A stretch of 64,000 nt of DNA, taken from Laburnicola sp. R22_1. Its lineage: Eukaryota; Ascomycota; Dothideomycetes; Pleosporales; Didymosphaeriaceae. Every line of letters starts with the position of its first letter. Positions within the stretch are counted from its first letter, which is position 1. The position numbers and the translations under genes were made by a program. Shown here in pieces: positions 39,895 through 52,004 of this stretch. The notes below the pieces were generated by a model. The model saw only the letters and a list, made by a program, of their open reading frames with translations, was not told the DNA's origin and ran no database searches. The stretch spans positions 1,550,001 through 1,614,000 of the forward strand of contig JACONQ010000017.1 in the NCBI GenBank assembly GCA_014281115.1, in the 5' to 3' direction.

Positions 39895-41533
39895 ATGCAA
39901 CAACAGTACCGGAGCTACCCGCTGGCTGCCCAAGCGGCAGCGGCGCATCACGCAACGCCGCCCACACGGAGAGCGCCCGGTACGTACCTCCGCAGCCCGC
40001 GCCCACCCACCCACGCCGCGGGCTCTCCACGCTGCCATCGCAATCATGATCAGGAAAGCTGACCTGGAGCACATGTTCCGCAAACCAGGCCCCGTTGCCC
40101 ACCAGCCGCAGTACCCGCCCGCCGCGCAGCAGAACAATGCCCACGTCGTGGCCCAGCAGCGCGCCGAGCTGGAGCAGCGCGACCGCCTGCGGCGCATGGC
40201 GAAGAACCCCACCAACAAGAACGTGCCCGAGGGCGTCGAGGACATCTGCATCGGCGACGGCGTGGCCCGCTACAAGGAGCTGCGCGAGGTCGAGCGCACG
40301 CTGGATGCAACCATGATGCGCAAAAAGCTCGAGGCCTCGGACTCGGTCTACCACTCGCGCAGCGGCCGCACCGGCACCATGCGCATCTGGATCTCCAACA
40401 CCGCCGAGAACCAGCCCTGGCAGACCAGCGGCATGGACGCCGACGCCTTCGACTTTGAGAGCAGCACAACGGCCACCTACCGCGTCAAGATCCAGGGCCG
40501 CCTGCTCGACGAGGGCAATGACGAGGGCTTGGAGGAGGAAGAGGAGAAGGAACCGGATGCTATGGAGGAGGACGGCGCAGAGGCCGAGAAGAAGACGGAC
40601 CATGCGCAGAAGCCCAAGCCGTTTTCCCACTTCTTCACTTCCATCACCATCGATTTCGACCGCGCCAAGGGCCTCCAGCCCGACAGCTTTACGCAAATCG
40701 AATGGAAGCGACCCGAGGGCGCCGCGCCCAAGGACACCCCATCGTTCAGCCAGATCGAGTTCGAGCGTAAGGGGGACGAGAACATCAACATCACCATCAA
40801 CCTGCAGCGGCATCAGAGCCCAGAGATGTTCCGTCTGAGCAAGCCGATGGCGGAGCTGTTGGACACGGACGAGGAGGACCGAGCCGGTGTGCTGATGGGT
40901 GTCTGGGAGTATGCCAGATCACAAAATCTGCAGCAGGACGAAGACGAGCGCAAATTCGCGTGCGACGCAAAGCTCAAGGCTCTTTTCGGCGGTGCAGATT
41001 CGTTCTACTTCCCCAGCTTGCCGCAGCTCATCAAGCCCCATCTCACCACTCTACCCCCAATCCAACTACAGTACACAATCCGCGTAGACAAGGACTACCT
41101 CGCGCCCGCTCCTGATTCTGGCAAGTCGCCCTCCGAGCCTACCATCTACGATGTGCAAGTCGCACTCGACGACCCTCTTCAGCCGTTACTTCACAGCGTC
41201 CTCCGCTCAAAGCAGAGCGCCGAGACTCTTCAGCAGATCCACAGCCTCGACGACCAGATTGTGCTCCTCATGAGCGCCGTGAGCAGATCAAAAGCTAAGC
41301 ACGCCTTTTTCACCAGCATGGCCAAGGATCCGGTCGCCTTCGTCAAGCGCTGGTTCTCGTCACAGAAGCGCGATCTGGAAGTCATTCTCGGCGATGCTGC
41401 GCGGGGCGGCGGCGAAGATATGTCAGGCGAAGAATGGAAGCGTGGAGGCCCTGATAGCGTCTGGGGAAGCGAAGTTGCAAGAGAAAGTGTGGCTCTCTGG
41501 TTGGCGCGCCAGAGCATCCCGAAAGCGCACTAG
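39895..41533 (+). CDS. SWI/SNF-RSC complex subunit of the BAF60/Swp73/Rsc6 type
   Basis: Model: exons 39895-39979 and 40059-41533, 519 residues. After a Gln/Ala/Pro-rich start (MQQQYRSYPLAAQA), the conserved body reads ERTLDATMMRKKLEASD, TMRIWISNTAENQPWQ, TYRVKIQGRLL, FFTSITIDFDRAKG and FERKGDENINITINL. A SWIB/MDM2 fold follows (FRLSKPMAELLDTDEEDRAG, VLMGVWEYAR, CDAKLKALFGGADSFYFPSLPQLI). The C-terminal half is helical. Members bridge the ATPase core of SWI/SNF and RSC chromatin remodellers to regulators. The first intron (79 bp, ending AAAG) is the weak point; starting at the ATG at 40046 would skip the Gln-rich leader. An acidic insert sits near residues 200-225. Confidence 0.9.
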
Positions 41534-42775
41534 CTTGTCTTGTACGGAGTTGGTGTTCAGGATATGTTCTATTGGTGCGTAGGGGCTCGTGTAAGTGTAT
41601 GCAATTGGAGTTTGGGCGTTTCCGTCTTGTGCAGAACGGGGATACGGCGTACAAGAGCGGCTGACCGAATCGATACCTTTGGTGCACGCGCAAGAGAGGA
41701 TAGTCGAAAATAATAACCAGATTTCATGCTTGGTAAGTAAACAGTGTTGTGTGTTTTCAAGGAGTGAAAGTAGTTTGAGCTGTGTGGCTTCCGGGTGATG
41801 TTGAACGTTGAGAGTAGAAAGTAGGGCAGCGTTCCCACGGACGGATAACAGTCAGAAAGAATGGCACAGCAGAGTTGTTTTGATATTACTTCGCTATACG
41901 AAATGCCTTAGCTTAAAGCGACTCGGATTTTCTTCCAGAGCTAGCGTTCGGCTATGGCAGGCCTGGTTTGTGTAGAATGGATGTCGTCGTTGGCGCTGAG
42001 CGGAAGTTGCCTGTAAGACGAGCGAGATAGAAGGTGGTACAAATCACACCTGTGGTAGGAACGCTGTCCATATGCCCTTTTACTCTTTTCTCCTGATGGC
42101 GTGTAGGTCTCACTCGAGAACTAAGAGGGATTTAAGATCCGTCGCCAGCCAACATGCGACGTGCGATGCTCGAAAAATAGGTCACGTGTTGAGTGTTATC
42201 CCGAGGTCTCGGGCCCGTATACACACCATATATATCAATCTATTCCAATACATGTTGAAGCTTTATGCAGGTGCAGGAGCTTTCAGCACCTCAGCCTTCA
42301 TCCTGTCAGCCACAGTAAGCAATATGTACATAGTCGCCGAGTGAACTATGCCTCTTCGAATGTTGTGTTGGCACTCAGCTCGCCACGGCCCAATTTCCCG
42401 TCTTAGTCTCCATAGTCGTCGCACCACATCGCTCGCCCCCAAGTGCCCCTTTAAGCATGTATAAACCACCAACACATCTCAAGCTCCCATGAGTGCATAC
42501 CAAAACAACGACCAAACTCCCGATCAACCATTGCCGTTCCGTCTCCCCCCCGGATCTACACACGACCGAGCAATTGATCCTTGCAACCGAGCTAGAGAAA
42601 GAGGAAGGAGGTCCGTGCAAGCGTGTGATCGCTTTCCCTATCAAGCCATCACCACCGAGGACGGACGGCCACGCGCGCGCCCTCTATCACATTAACTGCG
42701 GGACCGCACCTGGGCACCTGGGCACATCAATACAGAGCGAATAATAACAGCTGTTCGCCCTTCTCTTCCACATCG
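41534..42775. other. intergenic, no gene seen
   Basis: Spacer between two plus-strand genes. A short repeat of the type GCACCTGG occurs twice near 42712-42726. Nothing else is supported. Confidence 0.5.
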
Positions 42776-44547
42776 ATGCGACTCGGGCGCAAGACCTCGC
42801 CTGGCCCCTGGATCCAAATGGACGACATTACGCATAGAGACAGAGAGGAAAGTACCGGGAAAGACGGAAAGAAATACAAGGAAGAAGTAAATGATGGACA
42901 AAGAGCTGGGGACGGGGACTCGGGGTTGGCGCAAGGAGGGGAAGGGGAAGGGGAGGTGCAGGTGGGCGAGGTACGTGCGGGGGGGAGGTGGTGGAATCGT
43001 GGACGACGACCAGGGACGTATAGTCATACGCATTTCAGAGTGTATAAGAGGAGGTGGTTTGGGCTGGCGCAGCTGGTGCTTTTAAATATTGTGGTTTCGT
43101 GGGATGTGAGTATTTTGTGCCTGGCTGGTTTTTAGGCGCGATGAGGCGAGGTACGAGACTAATGTTTGTAGTGGTTGACTTTTGCGCCGGTTTCGACTAC
43201 GTCTGCAGACTACTTTGGGGTCAGCGAGACGGCGATCAATTGGCTCAGTACGGGGTTTTTGTTTTCGTTCGTGGTTATCAGCCCGTAGGTTGTTTACGCG
43301 CTTCTGAGTTATCAATGCTGATGTGAACAGGGTCACCGTCTGGACTCTCAATCGTAGCCCTAAGCTGGGGATTATAGTCGCCAGTGTGCTGCTACTCCTG
43401 GGAAATTGGATCAGATATGCAGGGACCAAAGCTGGAAACGGAATCTACGGCGTGGTCATGTTTGGTCAGATTTTGACCGGATTGGCTCAACCATTTGTTT
43501 TGGCAGCACCAACACGCTACTCGGATCTTTGGTTCACCGAAACTGGACGCGTGAGTGCCACAGCTGTAGCCTCGTTGGCGAACCCTTTCGGAGGTGCTGT
43601 AAGTTACCCAAATTCCTAATCGATTCCTATACGATGCTAATAGCACGAAGCTCGCCCAACTCATCAATCCCCTTCTTGGCTCCATCCCCAACATAGTCCT
43701 ATACGTCTCTATCATCGCCACCGTAGCCACCATCCCCAGCTTCTTCATCCCCGCCGCTCCCCCAACCCCACCCTCCGCCTCCTCCACAGTAGCAAAAGTC
43801 GCTCTCCTCCCCTCGGTAAAAGGCTGTCTGCACTCTCACCCTTTCTACGTCGTCTTCATCGCCTTCTCCGTCTACGTCGGTTTCTTCAACTCGTTCTCCT
43901 CGCTGCTCAACCAAATCCTCTACCCTTACGGCTTCTCTGAAGACGAAGCCGGAATCTGCGGCGCCGTCCTGATCGTCGTCGGCTTAGTAGCCGCAGCCAT
44001 TGCGTCGCCCATCTTCGACCGTACACACGCGTATCTGATGGGCATCAAGATACTCTGCAGTCTGGTCTCCGTCTGCTACCTCGGTTTAATATGGGCGCCT
44101 CAAACACGCGGCCTAGCTGCTCCGTACATCCTCTCCGCCATCCAGGGCGCAGCATCCTTTTCTCTCCTCCCCATCGCCCTCGAATATCTAGTCGAAATCA
44201 CGTTCCCTGCGTCCCCGGAAGTAAGCTCTACCATCTGCTGGGCAGGCGGTCAGCTCTTCGGCGGAATCTTTATCGTCATTATGAACGCGTTGAAGGACCA
44301 GCGACCTGTGGATCTGGAGCAGGTTAGAGAGATGGGACGGGGTGGCGGGAGCGATTTGAGACCTCCGGGGAATATGTTTAGGGTGCTTGTTTTTCAGGGG
44401 GTGTTGGGGTTGGTGGTTCTGCCATTGCCGTTGATGTTGGGTGTCAAGCGTCTTGGGTTGGCGCATGGAGAGGGGAGATTGAGGATGGATGAGCATAGGG
44501 AGGGTAGTGTGGTGGAAGGAGAAGGGGGAGGGGACGAGGGCGCTTGA
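42776..44547 (+). CDS. MFS transporter, FLVCR-like
   Basis: Four exons, 42776-43105, 43172-43284, 43331-43598 and 43651-44547, give 535 residues. The introns are 66, 46 and 52 bp. After a hydrophilic head, YKRRWFGLAQLVLLNIVVSWD opens helix 1 and WLTFAPVSTTSADYFGVSE follows. LLLLGNWIRYAG, FGQILTGLAQPFVLAAPTRY and NPFGGALAQLINPLL match the FLVCR/DIRC2 branch of the major facilitator superfamily, as does EYLVEITFPASPEVSS in helix 9-10. In animals this branch carries heme, choline or ethanolamine; the fungal substrate is unknown. Another in-frame ATG at 42818 is an equally good start. The tail is acidic and Gly-rich. Confidence 0.88.
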
Positions 44548-45058
44548 CTATTGGCGCGGGGCCAGGTTCATGGGGCCGAGTTGGAGCGGCTGGAAAAGTA
44601 ATTGTGATACCTGCGAATGTACGCGCTTAGGGCTACGGAGAAGAATCTATGGCGTAATGTGACATTATTGACAATTGGGTTTTTTGTACGGAACGGTGTA
44701 GACTACTGGTAGATGACTGGGATGGTGAAGCGCTTGCAGGTTGATACAGGGATACGATTGAATGAGGTTGGCAAATAGCACATATTTCAACCGAAATTCC
44801 CAGGCAACTGCGTTTGGACTACCCAGTTCGCTGCGTGGTCTGGAAATTGTGCCCAGACGCTAACAATGAGCTGTACAGGTTGCAGCAAGTGGAGGAAATA
44901 GTACAATGATATTCTAAACAAGTCTTTGGTGGTATTTACAATTGTCTCATTGCGTTCGGATGTGTATCTTGGTTTCATGCATCCTTGCTTCCCACCCACT
45001 TTGACCACATAGTTCGACGTTGATGATGGATGATTCGGCTCCAGGTACGTTCGCAGGT
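44548..45058. other. intergenic between convergent genes
   Basis: 3' flanks of the MFS gene and the QCR6 gene. No gene seen. Confidence 0.5.
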
Positions 45059-45746
45059 TTACTTGAGCTGGGCGAAAAGCCTGGGGGCGGCACATGCAGT
45101 TGCGCAGTGGGCAAGGTGGAAGACTAATCAACCGTCAGCTGGCTTCAGAGAGAGGTACTCCGCGGGCGCTCACATTCTTCGACGCAGTCCTCCTTTGCCT
45201 GGCCCTCGTTCTCGATCTGGCCTGTTACGCGCTGGGCGCACTCGTCGTAGTGGTGCTTTGCGGGAGCGCACTGCTTGGATTCCTGGCACTCTATAACCCA
45301 AAGTCAGCATGTCCCTGGTGTCCAATGGCATACGGTAGAGCTCCTGTTCCCTCTTCGGTATGCAATTGAGCATCTGAAGCTATCAAGATAGCTCATTTCA
45401 GCATCCCAGCAGCTCTAGCTCCACCCATTCACTTCAGAAAAAGCTGTGCAGTCGACTCACCCTTCTCCAGCACGTCCTTCGGGTCCTGCGGTTCCTCCTC
45501 CTCCTCTTCCTCTTCTTCCGCCTCGTCCTCCGCTTCAGCGTCCGCGCCACTTGGCTTGTGTCCTTGCTCGCTCGACCCCTCATCCTTGGAATCTTCCTTG
45601 TTGACCTCGGCTTCCTCCTTCGACTCCTCGTCGGTACCAGATGCTGACGTGTCGGTGGAGACACCGCCGTGGGGTGGCGCTTCGGCGTCGGGCGACGGGT
45701 GGGAGAAAGTCTCCCAGACGTCGGAGAAGAAGTCGGTGATACCCAT
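45059..45746 (-). CDS. QCR6: cytochrome bc1 complex subunit 6 (hinge protein)
   Basis: Three exons read leftward, 45746-45461, 45290-45174 and 45123-45059, give 155 residues. Introns are 170 and 50 bp. The start MGITDFFSDVWETF is followed by a long acidic stretch (residues 40-95, mostly Glu and Asp). The conserved Cys-containing hairpin is spread over the exons: ECQESKQCAPAKHHYDECAQ, then EDCVEEFFHLAHCATACAAP, ending RLFAQLK. The spaced cysteines form the disulfides of the hinge protein, which helps cytochrome c1 bind cytochrome c on the intermembrane side of the inner mitochondrial membrane. The acidic region is longer than in animals, as usual in fungi. Confidence 0.95.
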
Positions 45747-45987
45747 TGTTGCTGATGGGGGGTAATTGGCTGGCGGGAAGACGTGGGCGTGGGTCGATGG
45801 GGTTTTGGAGCTCGCTGAGGTTGGACCGGGATGAGAGCGAGGAAGTTGCGTGCCAAGAGATTAGTCAGAGTGCAATTCGGTCATCAGAACGACGTGAAGC
45901 CTACTGGACTGCCGTTGATACTTATTGTTACGATGGTCAAAAAAGCGGCTTTACGCAAAAATTAGTTCATGATGGTTCTGATGACAT

Positions 45988-46802
45988 TCACGCATTTCTA
46001 TGGCGCTTGAAACCTTCCTTCACGCTCATGCCGTTCTCAACATCCTCGATCACCTTCTCATCCGCTCCCACTAGCTTTGGCAACAACTCCAGCAGCTCCT
46101 CCACTTTGTTCTGAGGCACTGCAACCACTCCGTTCTCGAACGGATCTATCATAATTATGTCTCCAGGCTCGACCACCGTTTCGCCCACCCGCACAGGCAC
46201 ATTCCGCGCATGGAACTTCGTTTCCGCGCCAGCCCCGATTATCGACGTACCCTTCGACCAGATAGGAAGACCTGTCCCTGCCAGTGTGACTAGATCTCGT
46301 ATACGACCGTCTACCACAATACCTTGTGCTCCGAGGTGCTTCATGCGGGCTCCCATAATACCACCCATAACTGCGCAGGATTGGCTGGGAGGTTGGCTGA
46401 TGATGACAATGGTATCGCGTTCTGTGTAATCTGCGTACGGACCGGCTTCGGGCAAGTTTGACTCTGGAAAGCCTTTAGGTAATGATGCCGGGTTGGGGAA
46501 GGAAGGTGTCGCTTTTGGTGCCATAAGAAAGGTGGATGCCGGCGCAAGTATCTTCTGGGGTTCTGGTCTAGATACACTGGCTGTATGCGGCATTGGTACT
46601 GCCAGGAAGTGAAATCAGATGGGCACACAAGACAGGCGAAGCTAGACATACCGAGGTCTGGTAGAAAGCCTGCGCCAGGTACATTCAGCTTCAAGAGCGC
46701 ATCCGCAATCTGTTGAGCTTAGCTTGGACTGCCAGGCATGTCAAGGCGCCTTACATCGCATGCTGCGTATCGCGATAGTGCTTTCCATCTTGGGGCTGAC
46801 AT
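45988..46802 (-). CDS. RraA-like protein (HMG/oxaloacetate-type aldolase family)
   Basis: Three exons read leftward, 46802-46755, 46709-46652 and 46598-45988, join in phase with introns of 45 and 53 bp and give 238 residues. It starts MSAPRWKALSRYAACDIADA, where IADAL is the usual first motif. The active-site loop reads CAVMGGIMGARMKHLGAQG followed by GIVVDGRIRDL, with the Asp-Gly-x-x-Arg-Asp signature that binds the metal-pyruvate moiety. FHARNVPVRVGETVVEPGD and IIMIDPFENGVVAVPQ complete the fold. Fungal members include 4-hydroxy-4-methyl-2-oxoglutarate aldolases and oxaloacetate decarboxylases; the substrate here is not resolved. The C-terminus is a short helix ending KRHRNA. Confidence 0.9.
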
Positions 46803-47414
46803 CTTGCTCACTGTTCGTCGAAGTGGGCAGCTCTTAACAATATTTGGGACGTTGTCAGCCTGCATCAGACGCGCGGAGCTCTGGTGGGGTCATCTAGCCC
46901 CGCTGACCGAGGTACTGGAATTACCACGATATCAAGGCCTGACGTATACGAGTTACTCACGAGTTCCGTCGACTATTGATCAGGTCATGTTAGATTGTCA
47001 GCTTGTAGCTCACCTTCCTCTCCTACTTCCAACGTCCATAGTAATTTGGACACTTAAGGCATGCATGCAACCAAACCATTCTGGACCTATCCTTCCATAC
47101 CATAAAATCATGTAGACGTTGTCTCTGATTCCCTACGACAGATATCTCCTCATAAGCTTATACTACCACTTGAGCTCTTTCCGAATAAGTACATTAGTCA
47201 TCGGTGAATGCCAATTTCCACGTGACCTGTGCCAAGCACCGATCGGCGGATTCGCTCGTCCGCGCGCTTCTACTCGACACCATTTGGTTCCAGCGACATT
47301 TATGACACGCACCGGGTCATCGCCCAATCGCCTCAACTGATGCGCCTTCATTCTTTCGACATCTGAGGTGGTTGTCTATTAATTCCACGCGGCTTGCGCC
47401 GCAATCCCCTCAAC
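46803..47414. other. divergent promoter region between the RraA-like gene and YME1
   Basis: 612 bp shared by two divergently transcribed genes. No further gene, repeat or RNA seen. Confidence 0.5.
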
Positions 47415-49993
47415 ATGGCCTTCCACTCGCCGATGGCCGTTCAAGTAAGTTCTCGTCGCCACGCTTCCGCGCTGCGCCTGGTAGCAGTTACTGACTTGCA
47501 CAGACTGTAGTATCGGTCACTACTGAACTCTGGCCTACCATGTCCGCCGTCTTGAAAGCGCCGTGGCAGGGCTTCGGGACGCAGCAGACAACTGTCGGTG
47601 GCGCTGGCCAGCGTCGAGGTGCGCATACTTCGGCACCAGCACCAGTCGCGCAGCCGCAGGTGAGAGATGCGCTCCACTGAAGCAAAGAAGACTGCTAAAA
47701 CACTCTCAAGTCTGGTTCCGCATATGCCCTCCCTGCGTGCCTCGAATCGGTCCCCATATCTTCGTTGCGCCAAGCCGCATCCTCCCGTGTATTGCAGTCG
47801 GTACCCACCTTTGCCGGGTCGATATCTGCAGGTTAGTGGTCCTACACTGGCATTAGGTCTCTGTTAACAGCTGTAGTGCCAAAAAATGCGCTCCAGTTCT
47901 GCATCCCCGTCACACGCAGTATGCCTTTCAACTCGTTCATGGCCAGGCAGTATTCCACGGTCTCGCGCAACAGCCCGTTCGCGAACCTCCGCGCAGTTCC
48001 CAGACCCGGAAATCTGGGATTGGGTCTGAATCAACGGCGCTCACTCTTCGGTGGTCCAACCCATAGTCAGCTCGCTCGGTACGAACAATCTGCAAATAAC
48101 AACCCTACGAGCGCATCGGCGCAAGCGACTTTTTATCAAGCATTGCTCAGGGCAAACATGCCCCAAATCATCATAGATCGATACACCACCGGGCAGTTTG
48201 CTTCCAATGCAACGGTCGAACAAGCCTATCGGAAAGCCTTGGAGAAAACGGGTCAATCCGGTATTGGTGCTGGAGAACAAATGTCATCGGGAACGGCGCA
48301 AGTCGTTGGGCAAGCAATTGCTACTCACATCGGGAAAGGGAAAATGGGCAAGACTAAAGGTGGCTCTGGCGAGAAGGCCGATCCACTGTACGTCGTGGTT
48401 GAAGAGTCACTCGCGAGCACCATCTTCAAGTGGGTTCGTTGGGCTGCTGCCTTCGCTTTGGCCGGCTATGTCTCCTTGGTCCTCATCACGCTCTTCGTCG
48501 AAACTAGCGGTGTTCTGAAGAAGGTCGGTGGTGCTAATTCCGCTGAGGTTCGTCCGGAGAGCCAGAGTACACGATTCAGCGATGTCCAAGGCTGCGATGA
48601 GGCGAAGGAAGAACTTACCGACATCGTTGACTTCTTGAAGAACCCAGACCGTTACAACAAACTTGGTGGCCGACTTCCCAAAGGCGTATTGCTCATTGGG
48701 CCTCCTGGTACCGGAAAAACTCTACTTGCTCGCGCTGTCGCCGGTGAAGCTGGTGTGCCCTTCTTCTACATGTCTGGATCCGAGTTCGATGAGGTTTATG
48801 TTGGTGTCGGCGCGAAGCGTGTTCGTGAGCTTTTCTCTGCCGCTCGTGCCAAGGCCCCTGCCATCGTTTTCATAGATGAACTGGACGCTGTCGGTGGGAA
48901 ACGGAAGTCGCGAGATGCCAACTATCACCGTCAAACACTGAATCAGCTATTGAACGACCTCGACGGCTTTGACCAATCTACCGGCGTCATATTTATTGCA
49001 GCTACCAACCACCCTGAGTTGTTGGACAAGGCATTACTTCGACCTGGTCGTTTCGATAGGCATGTGCAGGTCGAGCTGCCAGATGTCCAAGGACGGCTGG
49101 CTATCTTAAAACATCACACTCAGAAGATTCGCCTCTCCCCTGAGGCCGATTTGTCCAAGATTGCCCGCGGTACGCCTGGCTTTTCTGGTGCTGAGCTGGA
49201 GAACCTGGCCAATACTGCGGCTATCCAGGCTTCCAAGCAGCAGGCCAAATTTGTTTCGTCTCTGGATCTGGAATGGGCTAAGGACAAGATCATGATGGGC
49301 TCCGAACGCAAGACCAAAGTTGTGCCACTCGTCGACAAGCTTCAGACAGCTTATCATGAGGGCGGTCATACTCTCGTCGGTCTTTACTCTAAAAGTTTCC
49401 AAGAGGTTCACAAGGCGACCATTCTACCCAGAGGTCCTGCTGCTGGTATCACCTTCTTCCTTCCTCACGAACACAAACACCACCGTTCCAAAGCAGAATA
49501 CGAGAGCCAGCTTGCTATGTCTATGGGTGGCACAATAGCTGAAGAGCTTGTGTATGGCGCTATGGAAATTGGTGATGGCGCCTCGAGTGATATTTCGGCG
49601 GCTACTAGAACAGCTCATCTGATGGTCACAGCCTTCGGTTTCTCAGAAAAGCTGGGCAGCGTGGATTTCAGGTCCAACTACGAACAAGTCTCACCTGAAA
49701 CGAAGCGTCTCATCGACAATGAGGTGCGACGACTAATCGATGAGGCCAGAGAGAATGCGAAGAAGATCTTAACTGAGAAGCGCACGGAACTGGATCGCCT
49801 GGCGACGGCTCTTGTTCAGTACGAGACGCTGGACAAGGAGGAGATCTTGAAGGTTATCAAAGGCGAGAAGTTACCGGGTCGTTTGATGGCGATGCCGGAT
49901 ACACCCATCAAGCTCCCTGAGATACCGCTCCCGCCTGCCATTCACCCGCCGGTGCCTGGTGATAACGATGGCGATGGAGGTGTACCTGCTTAA
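47415..49993 (+). CDS. YME1: mitochondrial i-AAA protease (FtsH/YME1 family)
   Basis: Four exons, 47415-47444, 47504-47659, 47711-47831 and 47877-49993, give 807 residues. The introns are 59, 51 and 45 bp; the frame of exon 3 was fixed by phase at both sides. The presequence includes [20 protein letters not shown]. One membrane helix ([20 protein letters not shown]) is followed by the AAA+ module with Walker A GPPGTGKT (about residue 376), Walker [13 protein letters not shown], and RPGRFDRHV. The zinc protease motif is HEGGH (about 595), with a later Asp-containing segment [16 protein letters not shown]. The enzyme extracts and degrades inner-membrane proteins facing the intermembrane space. 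The last acceptor could also be at 47870, adding two residues. Confidence 0.94.
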
Positions 49994-52004
49994 ATTGGTA
50001 ATTGAAATCGCGCTTTTGGCATGCATGCGAGGCGAACGGCGTTACATCACCAACAAGCCCTCCCCTCGTCCTTTCTTTGCGACCGCGATCTATGGGGATC
50101 GTTGGGGTTTCTTTGACTCGCTTTGTATGACTATTATAGTATTTGGGTATGGCTAGCAAATGGCGGAGGAAGACTGGGCTACCGCCGGGCAATGCTGTTT
50201 GCAGCAGATAGATAGGAAAACTAAACATAAAATTACATGCACCTTGTTTTTGTTTACTGACTGGAAGTCTACTTGCAGGCGAGACGTAGCGCCCATGCAA
50301 ATCATGTGCGACGTGCTTCACTTCCTACGTAAATCAAGCATAGCCAAGTCGTATTCGGTAGGTAGAACGGCGCAACGAGTATCTGAATCCTCTACTGTCT
50401 TATCACATCCTTGGCAATCAGACGGTGCTATCGTGTCCCTGACAAGGTGTCCATCTACCCGCCTACATGTATGTCGGCCACTACTCACTCACTTACCTAG
50501 GCATATTTGCTTAACCACTATGTACATGATGACTCCCCCACACGAACGAAATCCACCCAAAAGCCGCATTCAATCACGCTCTTGCCGTATCTCTAGAGCC
50601 AGCTCCTTTCATACAGCTCTTCTAGTTGCAAAGGCGCTGGAGTCGAGAAAGAATGTGTGAACAATTCATTCATTCCTTTCAACTAGTGGATTGGGTTGTT
50701 CTCGTTAGCTGGTTTTTATGAGTATTATATTATACACGGATAAACACGTATATGCGCACGCACACACGCACTATTTCTCTCCATGCTGTCTGGGGATCAT
50801 GTTGTGTCGCACCTCTCTCTCTCTCTCCTGCACATTATACATCATGCGTCATCCCTCAACCTCATCCTCATCTCAGAAGTATTCTCACAACCCGAAATCA
50901 AAACCAACATCTACTTCTTCCTAAAAGCCATACGCGAAAATAATCATCTACATCCACATCTACACCCCTCCTTGTTTTTCCTCTAAAGACTCTACAGGTG
51001 TACGTAGCATAGCGTATATAGCCGTAGTCACGTTACGTCGAGAGCGAGCGAGGGCGAGAGCGTATCATCGCATGACGAGAGACACAATAAGACAGACAGT
51101 CAAGGGGTGATTTGCTTCGGTGCATGGCAATGCTAACGTTACCGTTGAGTTGAGTCGAAGCGGAAGAAGGGTTGGTTAAGAGACGGCATGTACACCTACC
51201 CACCTACCTACCACCTGTGCATGTAGAAGCCGGGGCGTAAGTCTTTACGTAAACATATTTCGGTTATGGAGGTAGCTCACAACAGCAAAAAGTACATCAT
51301 CTCCTTGCATATATATCCTCCGACACATCGCGGAACGCTTTAAATTGGCAGACACCCCAACGTCTTTTTTCGCCGCCAATGCAGAAAAAGAAAAGAAAAG
51401 AAAAGCCCCCCGATTACTGGCTAGTAGCATGCGCTCTATACAAGGGGCACATCGACTCTTCCCAGGCAATAAGTACACGAAGAAAGGGATGAGTGGGTGG
51501 GTGGAGGGGGTACGCTTCAACGCCACAAGCGAACATCTTTCGACAATCTTTCTCTCACGCGCCCAAGCCAAGCCATACAAGAAAAAAAAAGTAGTAGTAA
51601 TGATGAGAAGCGAACACCAAGAGGCCTTCTTCTATAAGAAGCCGGGCACCAAGACGTCTTCGCTGCCCAGGGAAAAAAAGGCCATGAAAGCCGAAGCCGG
51701 TAGATGCAAAGCTTTGAACCAGAAAGGGTACTTTCCTCCAAGAGCATACGTGCCAAAGGGGGCGTAACAAACAGACGAGATTGGGGAGTTGGGACCATGC
51801 CAAACAGCAAGAAAACGTACCATATATAGAAAAGTAGAAAAGAGACGCCCAAACGCCTATCGCTGGATGGTTGTGATGCCGATACTATGACAAGTCGGTA
51901 TAAGGAAATGGCCTGACAAGGCAAAGAAACAACGTCGAAATGAAACAGGTTTCATTGCACACCGGCAATGGATTGTCTGTTGACAAAAAGAGTAGATCCG
52001 CGTC
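49994..52004. other. 2-kb intergenic region between convergent genes
   Basis: Contains a (CT)n run at about 50813-50828 and GA/poly-A-rich stretches. An open frame at 51345-51767 looks like chance: it is Lys/Ala-rich with no family resemblance, and lies where the 3' UTR of the kinase gene would be. Confidence 0.5.

Noticed and set aside
39836..40813. 325-residue minus-strand frame
   Set aside because: It is antisense to the BAF60-type gene, whose protein is clearly conserved; the frame is a by-product of biased codon use.
47667..47867. Alternative reading frame for exon 3 of YME1
   Set aside because: It cannot be joined in phase to the main exon with either acceptor; the frame containing [14 protein letters not shown] fits on both sides.
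51345..51767. 140-residue ORF opposite the 3' side of the kinase gene
   Set aside because: Composition follows poly-A/GA-rich UTR sequence and no conserved-looking block is present.
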